DNA of 12,214 bases, from positions 1-12,214 of the forward strand of contig CAZCZY010000017.1 in NCBI GenBank assembly GCA_964503525.1, read 5' to 3'. The DNA comes from CAZCZY01 sp964503525 (lineage in GTDB: Bacteria > Patescibacteriota > JAUYIX01). Shown here one piece after another: positions 5,066 through 11,719 of this stretch; within the stretch, counting starts at the first letter, position 1, and each line of letters starts with the position of its first letter. Under the pieces are notes generated by a model that searched no databases, was not told the origin of the DNA, and saw only the letters and a program-made list of their open reading frames with translations. Made by a program: the position numbers and the translations under genes.

Positions 5066-5959
5066 GTGCTTTTAACCCAACGCCAACAAAACATACTCAA
5101 GGCCGTCATAACCGAACATGTTCGGTCGGCTGTGCCAGTAGGCTCAAAGGAGCTGGCGGATCGCTATGATTTTGACTTATCGCCAGCAACGGTTCGTTAC
5201 GAAATGAACGCATTGGAGCGGGCCGGTTTTTTACATCAACCACACACATCCGCGGGGCGTGTTCCCACCGATTTGGGCTATCGTTTTTATGTCAAAAGTA
5301 TGGTGGGAACAAATCCAGTAGTGCCAACCGCGATGCGACGCCGGGCCGATTTACAACGGCGAGTCGTGCGCGTACAACGACAATACGCGTTACTCGTCAG
5401 GGAAATGGCACAATTATTTGCCGAGTTAACGGAGCAAGCAGTGATTACAAATGTGGATAGCACTGTGCAAGGCGAGGAGTCTCGCGCGGAGCGAACCGGG
5501 CTGTCCAATTTAATAAAACTGCCCGAACTCAAAGACAGCGAGCTGGCACAGGCGATCGCGAATATTTTTGATAATCCAGAAGTCATGATGGAGCGAGTAA
5601 GCGGCACGCGGCCAGGCCGTGATGGCCGTGGCTTAGGCACCGAAGTTGCGGTACCTGGCGGACGTCCCGTAAAAATTTTTATCGGTAGTGAGACCGGCCT
5701 CGGCCGCGTGCCGATGTCGGTGCTGGCGTCTTCCTTTGATGTGGCGCCGGGGCGCAATGGGCAGCCAGGGCGACAAGGGCATGTGATTTTGATTGGTCCA
5801 TCCCGCATGCAATATTCTCGCAATGTCGCGCTGCTCTCATATATGTGTCGACTTTTATCCAAACAAAATATGGCGGTAATTGTCGCGCTGGTGCTGCCGA
5901 CTATGGCAACTACGATGGTATTGCTGCGCGGCATCCCTCAGGGAGGTGGATCGCTATGA
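5066..5959 (+). CDS. hrcA: Heat-inducible transcription repressor HrcA
   Basis: HrcA binds CIRCE operators and represses class I heat-shock genes. With the GTG at 5066 the product has 297 residues, a little shorter than the usual 340 or so. The N-terminal winged helix (about 1-75) starts LTQRQQNILKAVI and includes the family signature segments SPATVRYEMNALERAGFL and HTSAGRVPTDLGYRFYV. A coiled segment (about 90-125) and a weakly conserved dimerisation/GAF-like region follow. The conserved VKIFIGSE (202-209) and GPSRMQY (244-250) motifs are present. An unusual hydrophobic tail follows at 267-297. An upstream in-frame GTG at 5036 lies inside the right CIRCE arm and is less likely, since HrcA proteins usually begin a few residues before the RQ.IL segment. 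No Shine-Dalgarno site is seen. The stop overlaps the grpE start (ATGA). Confidence 0.95.
   Translation: MLLTQRQQNILKAVITEHVRSAVPVGSKELADRYDFDLSPATVRYEMNALERAGFLHQPHTSAGRVPTDLGYRFYVKSMVGTNPVVPTAMRRRADLQRRVVRVQRQYALLVREMAQLFAELTEQAVITNVDSTVQGEESRAERTGLSNLIKLPELKDSELAQAIANIFDNPEVMMERVSGTRPGRDGRGLGTEVAVPGGRPVKIFIGSETGLGRVPMSVLASSFDVAPGRNGQPGRQGHVILIGPSRMQYSRNVALLSYMCRLLSKQNMAVIVALVLPTMATTMVLLRGIPQGGGSL
5941..5949 (+). promoter_or_regulatory. Strong Shine-Dalgarno site of grpE inside the end of hrcA
   Basis: GGGAGGTGG lies six bases before the ATG at 5956 and fixes the grpE start. It also encodes the last HrcA residues (GGG). Together with the ATGA overlap it indicates coupled translation. Confidence 0.8.
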
Positions 5960-6537
5960 GCAAGGCAAACCAGCACAAGCCACGCGACCTCAAGGACTTA
6001 CCAAGCGTCAATCTTTCGCCGGAGGCTTTAGACAAAGTAAAAAAACTTGAGGCAGAACTTTTTGATGCACGCAAACAGGCGCAAGAATATTTATCCGGAT
6101 GGCAGCGCGCTAAAGCGGATTATCAAAATCTTTCTAAACGAACCACAGAACAACGTAGCTCCATGGTAAAAGCAGCCACAGAAGATCTGTTACAGTCGCT
6201 CCTGCCAGTGCTCGATAATTTACACCGTGCACTTGGAACTCTGTCTGGCAAAGGTGCGGGTGTTGGCGGAAAAACAGTGCAAGCATCAGAGAGTTCGCTT
6301 CGACAAGGATTTGAGCTTATCGCACGGCAGCTCAGTGACACGTTAGCGTCCCAGGGGGTCACAGAAATCAAAGCTAAGGGCATCCCATTTGATCCACAAT
6401 TGCACGAGGCGGTCGCAACAGTAACCGGCGTAAAAGATATTTGTATCGAAGAGCATGCGCTGGGCTACAAGTTACACGACAAAGTTTTGAGACCGAGTCG
6501 AGTGAGTGTGGGCAGCGGAGAATTAATTCGTAAATAA
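5956..6537 (+). CDS. grpE: Nucleotide exchange factor GrpE
   Basis: GrpE is a cytosolic dimer that releases ADP from DnaK. The protein has 193 residues, a normal length. A long coiled coil spans about residues 22-75 (EALDKVKKLEAELFDARKQA onward), followed by the helical bundle (LLQSLLPVLDNLHRAL). The beta head carries FDPQLHEAV (145-153) and the family signature GYKLHDKVLRPSRVSVG (170-186). A glycine-rich loop at about 98-106 (GKGAGVGG) interrupts the bundle region. A longer reading from ATG 5845 is rejected, because that extension overlaps hrcA and the strong ribosome site lies right before 5956. dnaK starts 14 bases downstream. Confidence 0.97.
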   Translation: MSKANQHKPRDLKDLPSVNLSPEALDKVKKLEAELFDARKQAQEYLSGWQRAKADYQNLSKRTTEQRSSMVKAATEDLLQSLLPVLDNLHRALGTLSGKGAGVGGKTVQASESSLRQGFELIARQLSDTLASQGVTEIKAKGIPFDPQLHEAVATVTGVKDICIEEHALGYKLHDKVLRPSRVSVGSGELIRK

Positions 6538-6551
6538 CTAATTACAACACC

Positions 6552-8507
6552 ATGTCAAAAATTTTAGGAATCGATCTCGGAACAACAAACTCTTGTGCAG
6601 CGATTGTCGAAGGGGGACAGCCGCGCGTACTCGAGAATAAAGAAGGCAACCGCACCACACCTTCGGTTGTTGCCGTAAAAACTGACGGCGAGCGTGTCGT
6701 GGGGTTGCTGGCCAAGCGCCAAGCGGTAACCAATCACGCCAATACGATTTATTCGGTCAAACGGTTTATTGGACGGCGCTTTGCCGACCCGACGGTACAA
6801 AAGGATGCCAAACTGTTGTCCTACAAAATTAAAGAGGCCAGCAACGGTGGCGTTTCTGTCGTTATGAACGGTAAAGAGTATTCCTCCCAAGAAATATCAG
6901 CCATGGTGTTGCAAAAACTTAAGGCCGATGCAGAAGAGCAACTGGGAGAGAAAATTACCGAAGCGGTCATTACCGTTCCAGCATATTTTGATGACTCGCA
7001 ACGTCAGGCCACAAAGGATGCGGGCAAGATCGCCGGCCTAGAGGTCAAGCGCATCATTAATGAGCCAACTGCGGCTGCGCTTGCCTACGGCCTCAACAAA
7101 AAGAAAAACGAAAAAATAGTTGTGTATGATTTGGGTGGCGGAACGTTTGACGTTTCTGTGCTGGAAGTTAGCGACGATACCGTCGAAGTTAGGGCCACAA
7201 ATGGTGATACACATCTCGGTGGCGATGACTTTGATCAGGTTATAATTGACTGGATCGCTGCTGAATTTAAAAAAGAACAAGGCGTCGATCTCTCCACCGA
7301 CCAACTTGCATTGCAGCGCCTCAAAGAGTCGGCCGAAAAAGCTAAGCACGAGTTGTCGACGGCGATGGAAACGGAAATCAATCAGCCGTTTATTACAACG
7401 GGCCCATCAGGTCCAAAGCATTTACAGCTAAAATTATCGCGCGCAAAGTTGGAGGAGTTGACCTCAGCATTGGTGGATCGAACCAAAGCGCCACTAGAAA
7501 CTGCGCTTAAGGATGCCAGTATGTTGCCAAAAGACATTGACGAGGTCGTATTGGTTGGTGGCCAGACGCGCATGCCGGCTGTTCAAAAATTGGTGGAAGA
7601 TTTTTTTGGCAAAAAGCCGCACAAAGGCATCAATCCGGACGAAGTAGTCGCGGTGGGTGCAGCTATCCAGGGTGGCATTATGCAGGGCGATGTTAAAGAT
7701 GTGCTGTTGCTGGACGTTACGCCGCTCTCACTTGGTATTGAGACGCTCGGTGGTATCGCGACCAAACTCATCACAAAAAATACAACCATTCCGACCTCAA
7801 AGACGCAGGTTTTTTCGACTGCAGCTGACAGTCAGCCGCAGGTTGAGATTCATGTGCTGCAAGGTGAACGAGAGTTTGCTGCCGATTGCAAGACGCTTGG
7901 TAAGTTTACGTTGGATGGTATTCCACCAGCCCCACGTGGCGTACCGCAAGTCGAGGTCAAGTTTGATATTGATGCCAACGGCATTTTGAATGTTCGGGCA
8001 TTGGACAAAGCGACAAATAAAGAACAAAAAATTACCATCACTGCGTCATCTGGTTTGTCAAAGGAAGAAATTGAGCGCATGCAGCGCGACGCTGAGTCAC
8101 ATGCAGTCGACGACAAAAAGAAAAAGGACCTGATCGAAACCCGCATCCGCGCCGAGTCGCTGATCCATATGACTGAGAAGACTTTACGGGAGGCGGACAA
8201 GAAAATTGACGAAGCGACGCGCAAGGCCGTCAATGCCAAAGTTGAGGTGCTCAAAGGCGTCAAAGATAAGGACGACAAGGCCGCACTGGACACGGCGATG
8301 AAAGATTTAGAAGAAACCATCCAAAAAGTTGGCGCCAAAATGTATCAGCAAGCACAGGCTGAGAGTGCCAAGGCTGGCGCTGCAAAAGCAGATGCGACAA
8401 AGACTACTGCACCAAATGCGGATGCAACCAAAACGGGAGCAACAAAAGGTTCGGGCCAAGAAGCTAATACAGAAGAGCCGATCGAGGGCAACTTCAAAAA
8501 GAAATAA
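6552..8507 (+). CDS. dnaK: Hsp70 chaperone DnaK
   Basis: DnaK binds exposed hydrophobic peptides and releases them in an ATP cycle driven by DnaJ and GrpE. The protein has 651 residues, full length. The ATPase domain (1-382) has GIDLGTTNSC (6-15), the catalytic region with YDLGGGTFDVSVLE (192-205), NEPTAAALAYG (170-180) and VLVGGQTRMPAVQ (333-345). The linker is DVLLLDVTP (383-391). The substrate-binding domain continues with PLSLGIETLGG and GIPPAPRGVPQVEV, and the helical lid covers about 505-600. The tail (about 605-651) is Ala/Thr/Lys-rich with ADATK repeated at 613-617 and 623-627, and ends EEPIEGNFKKK. The end is basic rather than the acidic end seen in many bacterial DnaK proteins. No Shine-Dalgarno site is visible directly before the ATG. 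Confidence 0.99.
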   Translation: MSKILGIDLGTTNSCAAIVEGGQPRVLENKEGNRTTPSVVAVKTDGERVVGLLAKRQAVTNHANTIYSVKRFIGRRFADPTVQKDAKLLSYKIKEASNGGVSVVMNGKEYSSQEISAMVLQKLKADAEEQLGEKITEAVITVPAYFDDSQRQATKDAGKIAGLEVKRIINEPTAAALAYGLNKKKNEKIVVYDLGGGTFDVSVLEVSDDTVEVRATNGDTHLGGDDFDQVIIDWIAAEFKKEQGVDLSTDQLALQRLKESAEKAKHELSTAMETEINQPFITTGPSGPKHLQLKLSRAKLEELTSALVDRTKAPLETALKDASMLPKDIDEVVLVGGQTRMPAVQKLVEDFFGKKPHKGINPDEVVAVGAAIQGGIMQGDVKDVLLLDVTPLSLGIETLGGIATKLITKNTTIPTSKTQVFSTAADSQPQVEIHVLQGEREFAADCKTLGKFTLDGIPPAPRGVPQVEVKFDIDANGILNVRALDKATNKEQKITITASSGLSKEEIERMQRDAESHAVDDKKKKDLIETRIRAESLIHMTEKTLREADKKIDEATRKAVNAKVEVLKGVKDKDDKAALDTAMKDLEETIQKVGAKMYQQAQAESAKAGAAKADATKTTAPNADATKTGATKGSGQEANTEEPIEGNFKKK

Positions 8508-8527
8508 CGTCACTCATTGTAAATCTC

Positions 8528-8947
8528 ATGCCTGAGTTCTCTCTCGCCGTTCTCGCGGACCAAGCCATTGTTGCCCGCGATGGAAAAATCTCACTGATCG
8601 GAATTTTTCGCAGCATTATGTTGCGGAAGGTTCCGATGGTGTATCCAAAATTTACGGTTGCTGCGATTGTTCGTCAGGTCGATAAACCGACCAAGCTTAG
8701 TATTGAGGTGATAGACCTTAAAGAAAACCAAGTCTTGGCGCGTCTACCAGCCTCGACGTTTACACCGCCACGCATGGGCGAGGACTTACAAATGATTGTT
8801 GAGATGGTTGAGTTGCCGTTTAAAACGTTTGGCAAACACGAGGTGCGTATTCTTGTTGACGGGCAAGTCGGAAAGTTTGTGCCGTTTTCTGTAAATGAAG
8901 TCCCGGTGCCGGCAATGAAAAAGCCTCTGAATGGTACGGCTAGCTAA
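8528..8947 (+). CDS. DUF6941-like protein between dnaK and dnaJ
   Basis: The protein has 139 residues, is soluble and has no signal peptide. The opening (FSLAVLADQAIVARDGKISLIGIF) has the pattern LADxA...GKxxLIGIF that I associate with the DUF6941 family of unknown function. It continues as alternating beta strands (KFTVAAIVRQV, KLSIEVIDLKENQVLARL) and a conserved-looking PFKTFGKHEVRILVDGQ segment, which suggests a beta sandwich. It lies 20 bases after dnaK and 23 before dnaJ on the same strand, so it is almost surely part of the heat-shock operon. Whether it takes part in chaperone work is unknown. The family call is from memory of the motif and is only moderately sure; the gene itself is secure. 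Confidence 0.8.
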   Translation: MPEFSLAVLADQAIVARDGKISLIGIFRSIMLRKVPMVYPKFTVAAIVRQVDKPTKLSIEVIDLKENQVLARLPASTFTPPRMGEDLQMIVEMVELPFKTFGKHEVRILVDGQVGKFVPFSVNEVPVPAMKKPLNGTAS

Positions 8948-8955
8948 GTTGTACT

Positions 8956-8960
8956 AGGAG
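8956..8960 (+). promoter_or_regulatory. Shine-Dalgarno site of dnaJ
   Basis: AGGAG lies ten bases before the ATG at 8971, at a slightly long but usable distance. It supports that start, which also gives the canonical J-domain N-terminus AKDYYELLGV. Confidence 0.6.
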
Positions 8961-8970
8961 AGCTCGAGCC

Positions 8971-10134
8971 ATGGCCAAAGATTATTACGAATTACTCGGT
9001 GTCGAACGTAGCGCTGCTGACGATGAAATCAAGCGTGCCTTTAGACGGGCCGCGCACCAGCACCATCCTGACAAAACAGGTGGCGACGCAGAAAAATTTA
9101 AAGAAGTTAACGAGGCCTACCAAGTCTTATCGAATAAAGACAAACGCGCCCAGTATGACCAGTACGGTCAAACCTTTGAACAAGCACAGGCGCAAGGGGG
9201 CTTTGGCGGGGGCGCCGGGCCCAGTGGTGGCGCCGGCGGCTTTCCTGGTGGAGCCTCTGGTTTCCCGTTTGGTCAGGGCGGGTCGACCACTTTTACGGCT
9301 GAGGACCTCGGCGATATTGTGGGCGATTTATTTGGCATGGGCCGCCGGCGCCGTGCGCGCCCAACGCGTAAGGGTGACGATATAGAAACAACGCTGTTAA
9401 TAGAATTTACCGAGGCCGCATTTGGCGTAAAAAAAGAAATAAACGTAGGGCGCTTAATCGTTTGTAAAAATTGTCAGGGCACGGGCGATAAAAAAGGCAA
9501 GCTCACCAAATGCATTACCTGCGATGGACAAGGAAAAGTACGCGAGGTTCGCCAAACTATCCTGGGCACCATTGCGCAGGAGCGACTTTGTGGCCAGTGC
9601 CATGGAGACGGGCAAATTCCAAGTCAGCCCTGTCAGGACTGCAGTGGGCAGGGTCGCAGTCGACATTCCGCGTCGCTCGACGTTGAAGTCCCCGCTGGAA
9701 TAAATGAGGGGCAGATGATTAGGATCCGCGGGCAGGGTGATGCCGGTCGTCGGGGAGGCGAGGCTGGCGATTTGCTGATTGCTATCGAGATTGCACCTTC
9801 GGAGAAATTTGTTCGTGACGGGATCCATGTAAAAACTCGGCTCGAACTTGATTACCCACAACTGGTACTGGGCGATACGGTCGACTTAGCAGGCCTAAAC
9901 ACGACTCTAGAAATAGAAATTCCTGCGGGATCAGCGCCAGGAAAAGTCATTCGGTTGCGTGGCGAGGGGATTCCGCAACTTAACAGCTCACGCCGAGGGG
10001 ATTTGTATGTGGAAATTGGCTTATCTACGCCAAAACGAGTCTCGAGTGAGGAGCGCGAGCTGCTTGAGAAGCTTGCAAGCCTGCGTGGTAGACAACTTAG
10101 CAAGCGCAAGCGTCGCGGCTTGTTTAGAACATAG
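8971..10134 (+). CDS. dnaJ: Hsp40 co-chaperone DnaJ
   Basis: DnaJ stimulates the DnaK ATPase and delivers substrates. The protein has 387 residues, normal for the full type I form. The J domain (about 4-66) carries the essential HPD at 32-34 in HHPDKTGGD. A Gly/Phe-rich region follows (about 75-104, GGFGGGAGPSGGAGGFPGGA) with a DIVGDLFGMG segment at 115-124. The zinc domain has four CxxCxGxG-type motifs with cysteines at 165/168 (CKNCQGTG), 181/184 (CITCDGQG), 207/210 (CGQCHGDG) and 221/224 (CQDCSGQG), so all eight zinc ligands are present. The C-terminal substrate domain includes VPAGINEGQMIRIRGQGDAG and VEIGLSTPKRVS. The end is basic (RGRQLSKRKRRGLFRT). No terminator hairpin was seen after the stop; a new promoter starts within ten bases. 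Confidence 0.98.
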   Translation: MAKDYYELLGVERSAADDEIKRAFRRAAHQHHPDKTGGDAEKFKEVNEAYQVLSNKDKRAQYDQYGQTFEQAQAQGGFGGGAGPSGGAGGFPGGASGFPFGQGGSTTFTAEDLGDIVGDLFGMGRRRRARPTRKGDDIETTLLIEFTEAAFGVKKEINVGRLIVCKNCQGTGDKKGKLTKCITCDGQGKVREVRQTILGTIAQERLCGQCHGDGQIPSQPCQDCSGQGRSRHSASLDVEVPAGINEGQMIRIRGQGDAGRRGGEAGDLLIAIEIAPSEKFVRDGIHVKTRLELDYPQLVLGDTVDLAGLNTTLEIEIPAGSAPGKVIRLRGEGIPQLNSSRRGDLYVEIGLSTPKRVSSEERELLEKLASLRGRQLSKRKRRGLFRT

Positions 10135-10139
10135 GTAAT

Positions 10140-10168
10140 TTGCGCTTTGTTCGGGCATCTGGGATAAT
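10140..10168 (+). promoter_or_regulatory. Extended -10 promoter of the five-helix membrane protein gene
   Basis: TTGCGC (10140-10145), a 17-base spacer and GATAAT (10163-10168), which differs from the consensus -10 only in its first base and is preceded directly by TGG (10160-10162), an extended -10 form. The predicted start near 10175 gives a leader of about 29 bases with no Shine-Dalgarno site. Confidence 0.6.
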
Positions 10169-10203
10169 ATTTACGAAAACTTCCGCTAACTTCCCTACGG
10201 CCC

Positions 10204-10737
10204 ATGGCCAAAGACCTTATTGCGAGCATTGATTTATCCCGCCCGAGTTGGGACTTGTTTATCATTCTGTTTTTTGTGGCGTCAGCCTTTATCTATGGCA
10301 TGTCGCTTGGCCGTGATCGCATCATAGTCATTCTGGTTTCGATCTATATGGCGCTTGCGGTGGTCAATTACGCACCTTTTCTGGGCACGGTGTCCGGTTC
10401 CATCGGGGTCGAACAAATTTTTATGGTGCGAATATCAGTGTTTATCAGCACTTTTTTGGGTTTGTTCTTCTTGTTGTCGCGTTCTGCCTTGCTGCGAACC
10501 ATCGCCAAAGGGGACGAGGATGGCAATTTACTGCAGGTAATAGTTTTTAGCTTTTTGCATATTGGGCTTTTGATCTCGCTCGTTTTGTCCTTTTTGCCGA
10601 TCGAGGTGTCGGCCGATCTGGCGCCACTGACGCTCAAATATTTTGAAAATGATATGGCACGATTTTTCTGGATTACAGCGCCGATCGTGGCGATGGTTAT
10701 ATTTGGACGAGCAAAAAAACCGGCCAAAGAGGAGTGA
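10204..10737 (+). CDS. Five-helix integral membrane protein, function unknown
   Basis: The protein has 177 residues with hydrophobic segments at about 16-35, 38-58, 72-92, 109-131 and 150-168. Loops are short; one is acidic (AKGDEDGN at 101-108), and the C-terminus is charged (AKKPAKEE). The general size and topology recall CvpA-like proteins, but no signature was seen, so I give no family. The gene has its own promoter and a terminator that begins inside its last codons, so it is probably transcribed alone rather than as part of the chaperone operon. The ATG at 10204 has no Shine-Dalgarno site. The role is unknown. Confidence 0.78.
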   Translation: MAKDLIASIDLSRPSWDLFIILFFVASAFIYGMSLGRDRIIVILVSIYMALAVVNYAPFLGTVSGSIGVEQIFMVRISVFISTFLGLFFLLSRSALLRTIAKGDEDGNLLQVIVFSFLHIGLLISLVLSFLPIEVSADLAPLTLKYFENDMARFFWITAPIVAMVIFGRAKKPAKEE

Positions 10738-10751
10738 GCCGGTTTTTTTGC
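10711..10751. terminator. Strong intrinsic terminator overlapping the coding end
   Basis: A perfect 14-base inverted repeat (GCAAAAAAACCGGC at 10711-10724 and GCCGGTTTTTTTGC at 10738-10751) encloses a 13-base loop. It has a GC-rich core and seven-base A and T tracts, so it could stop transcription in both directions. The left arm lies within the last nine codons of the membrane protein gene, whose TGA stop is the end of the loop. Confidence 0.85.
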
Positions 10752-10760
10752 AAAGTGCGT

Positions 10761-10766
10761 TACAAT
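10761..10766 (+). promoter_or_regulatory. Possible -10 element of the tRNA-Lys promoter
   Basis: TACAAT lies 51 bases before the tRNA and just after the terminator, where a promoter is needed. No acceptable -35 is seen at the normal distance, so the call is weak. Confidence 0.3.
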
Positions 10767-10817
10767 GCGCTAGCCTGCGTCGGTTTCTTGAAATCGGAAC
10801 AGGCCGACGTAAAACAT

Positions 10818-10893
10818 GGGGCGTTAGCTCAGGCGGTAGAGCACCTGCCTTTTAAGCAGAGGGTCGACGGTTCGAGTCCGTCACGCCCCACCA
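10818..10893 (+). tRNA. tRNA-Lys, anticodon UUU
   Basis: The 76-base gene folds as a complete cloverleaf. The acceptor stem is GGGGCGT (10818-10824) with ACGCCCC (10883-10889), followed by discriminator A and an encoded CCA. The D arm is GCTC...GAGC and the T arm is GACGG-TTCGAGT-CCGTC. The anticodon loop is CTTTTAA (10849-10855) with TTT at 10851-10853, which reads AAA and AAG lysine codons. The outermost anticodon-stem pair is a C-A mismatch, which is tolerated in many tRNAs. It lies between the upstream terminator and the SurA-N-like gene. Confidence 0.97.
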
Positions 10894-10924
10894 ATATTTA
10901 CTTGCACTAAAATTTACCAATTTT

Positions 10925-11620
10925 ATGGAAAAAACAGCGACACCAGAAAATCAACCGGCACCGCTCACAAAGCAGGCCCCGATCACAAAGTCAACCCCGC
11001 CCGAGAAAAAATCTCGTTACTTAAATTTGAAATTAAAGAAACCCAAACCGCTCCTCATCATTGCTGTGTTGCTGGTCATCGCAGCAATCGTCGCCCTTTT
11101 CCTAAACAAAGATCTCTTGGTCGCAGCAACGGTAAATGGTAGTCCGATCAGTCGCGTTTCGATCATCAAAGAACTAGAAAAACAAGGGGGCAAACAGACG
11201 CTTGAAACGATTATTAATCAGAAATTAATCGACACCGAACTTCTCAAGCAAGGAATTACTGTAACGCCGGAGGAGGTCGATGAAGAAATAAAGAAGATTG
11301 AGGCACAGGTGGTGAGCCAAGGCGGAACTTTGGCAGAAGCTCTGGCTACAGAGGGCCTCACTGAAGAAAAGCTACGGGAGCAAATCGGCGATCAAAAAAA
11401 GCTGGAAAAAATATTGGCGGACAAAATAGCGGTTTCTGACGAGGAGATAGATACATACCTAAAAGAGAACAAAGCGACTCCCCCTGAAGGCGTTACAGAG
11501 GAAGATTTTAAAAACCAGTTGCGCGAACAACTCAAGCAGCAAAAATTCCAGCAAGAAGCTCAAAAGTGGGTCGCAGATCTGACTGCAAGCGCAAAGATCA
11601 AGTATTACGTCGAATATTAG
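10925..11620 (+). CDS. Membrane-anchored SurA-N-domain foldase-like protein without PPIase domain
   Basis: The protein has 231 residues. A Pro/Thr/Lys-rich cytoplasmic N-terminus (1-40) is followed by one membrane helix at about 41-61 (PLLIIAVLLVIAAIVALFL). Outside lies a SurA-N/PrsA-type chaperone domain beginning with the typical strand VAATVNGSPIS (66-76), then helices with QTLETIINQKLIDTELLKQGI, VTPEEVDEEIKKIE, LTEEKLREQIGDQKKLEKIL and a closing VSDEEIDTYLKEN and KFQQEAQKWVADL. The parvulin prolyl-isomerase domain that normally sits within or after this fold is missing; the gap near 190 is too short for it. It probably acts as a holdase for secreted proteins at the outer face of the membrane. 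No Shine-Dalgarno site is seen; TAAAAT at 10908-10913 could be a -10 and would leave almost no leader, or the gene may be read through from the tRNA. Confidence 0.82.
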   Translation: MEKTATPENQPAPLTKQAPITKSTPPEKKSRYLNLKLKKPKPLLIIAVLLVIAAIVALFLNKDLLVAATVNGSPISRVSIIKELEKQGGKQTLETIINQKLIDTELLKQGITVTPEEVDEEIKKIEAQVVSQGGTLAEALATEGLTEEKLREQIGDQKKLEKILADKIAVSDEEIDTYLKENKATPPEGVTEEDFKNQLREQLKQQKFQQEAQKWVADLTASAKIKYYVEY

Positions 11621-11684
11621 AGGTCATCCCCAGGTTTTCCGGAATTCATGCAGAGCCAAAAAGGTTTTTGTTCGTATGAGCGAG

Positions 11685-11693
11685 TGATACACT
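11685..11693 (+). promoter_or_regulatory. Possible extended -10 promoter of the last gene
   Basis: TGA (11685-11687) directly precedes TACACT (11688-11693), an extended -10 form. The predicted start near 11700 leaves a leader of about 20 bases. No good -35 is seen (TTTTTG at 11665-11670). Confidence 0.35.
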
Positions 11694-11719
11694 TGGTGCA
11701 AATTTCCTAACGCACTTCC

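Noticed and set aside
5287..5934. Long open frame on the minus strand opposite hrcA
   Set aside because: It is a shadow of hrcA with no recognisable motif and no start signals.
5845..5955. Longer grpE reading starting at ATG 5845
   Set aside because: It overlaps hrcA in another frame, has no family similarity, and a strong Shine-Dalgarno site directly precedes the ATG at 5956.
8364..8480. Possible tandem DNA repeat or insertion in the dnaK tail
   Set aside because: The repeats are short, imperfect and differ in codons; there are no flanking repeats that would suggest a mobile element.
10643..10855. Small open frame running from the membrane protein gene into the tRNA
   Set aside because: It overlaps a terminator and a tRNA and has no coding features.
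11621..11684. Terminator after the SurA-N-like gene
   Set aside because: CAAAAAGGTTTTTG is a small AT palindrome with no GC stem; no convincing hairpin with a T-tract is present.
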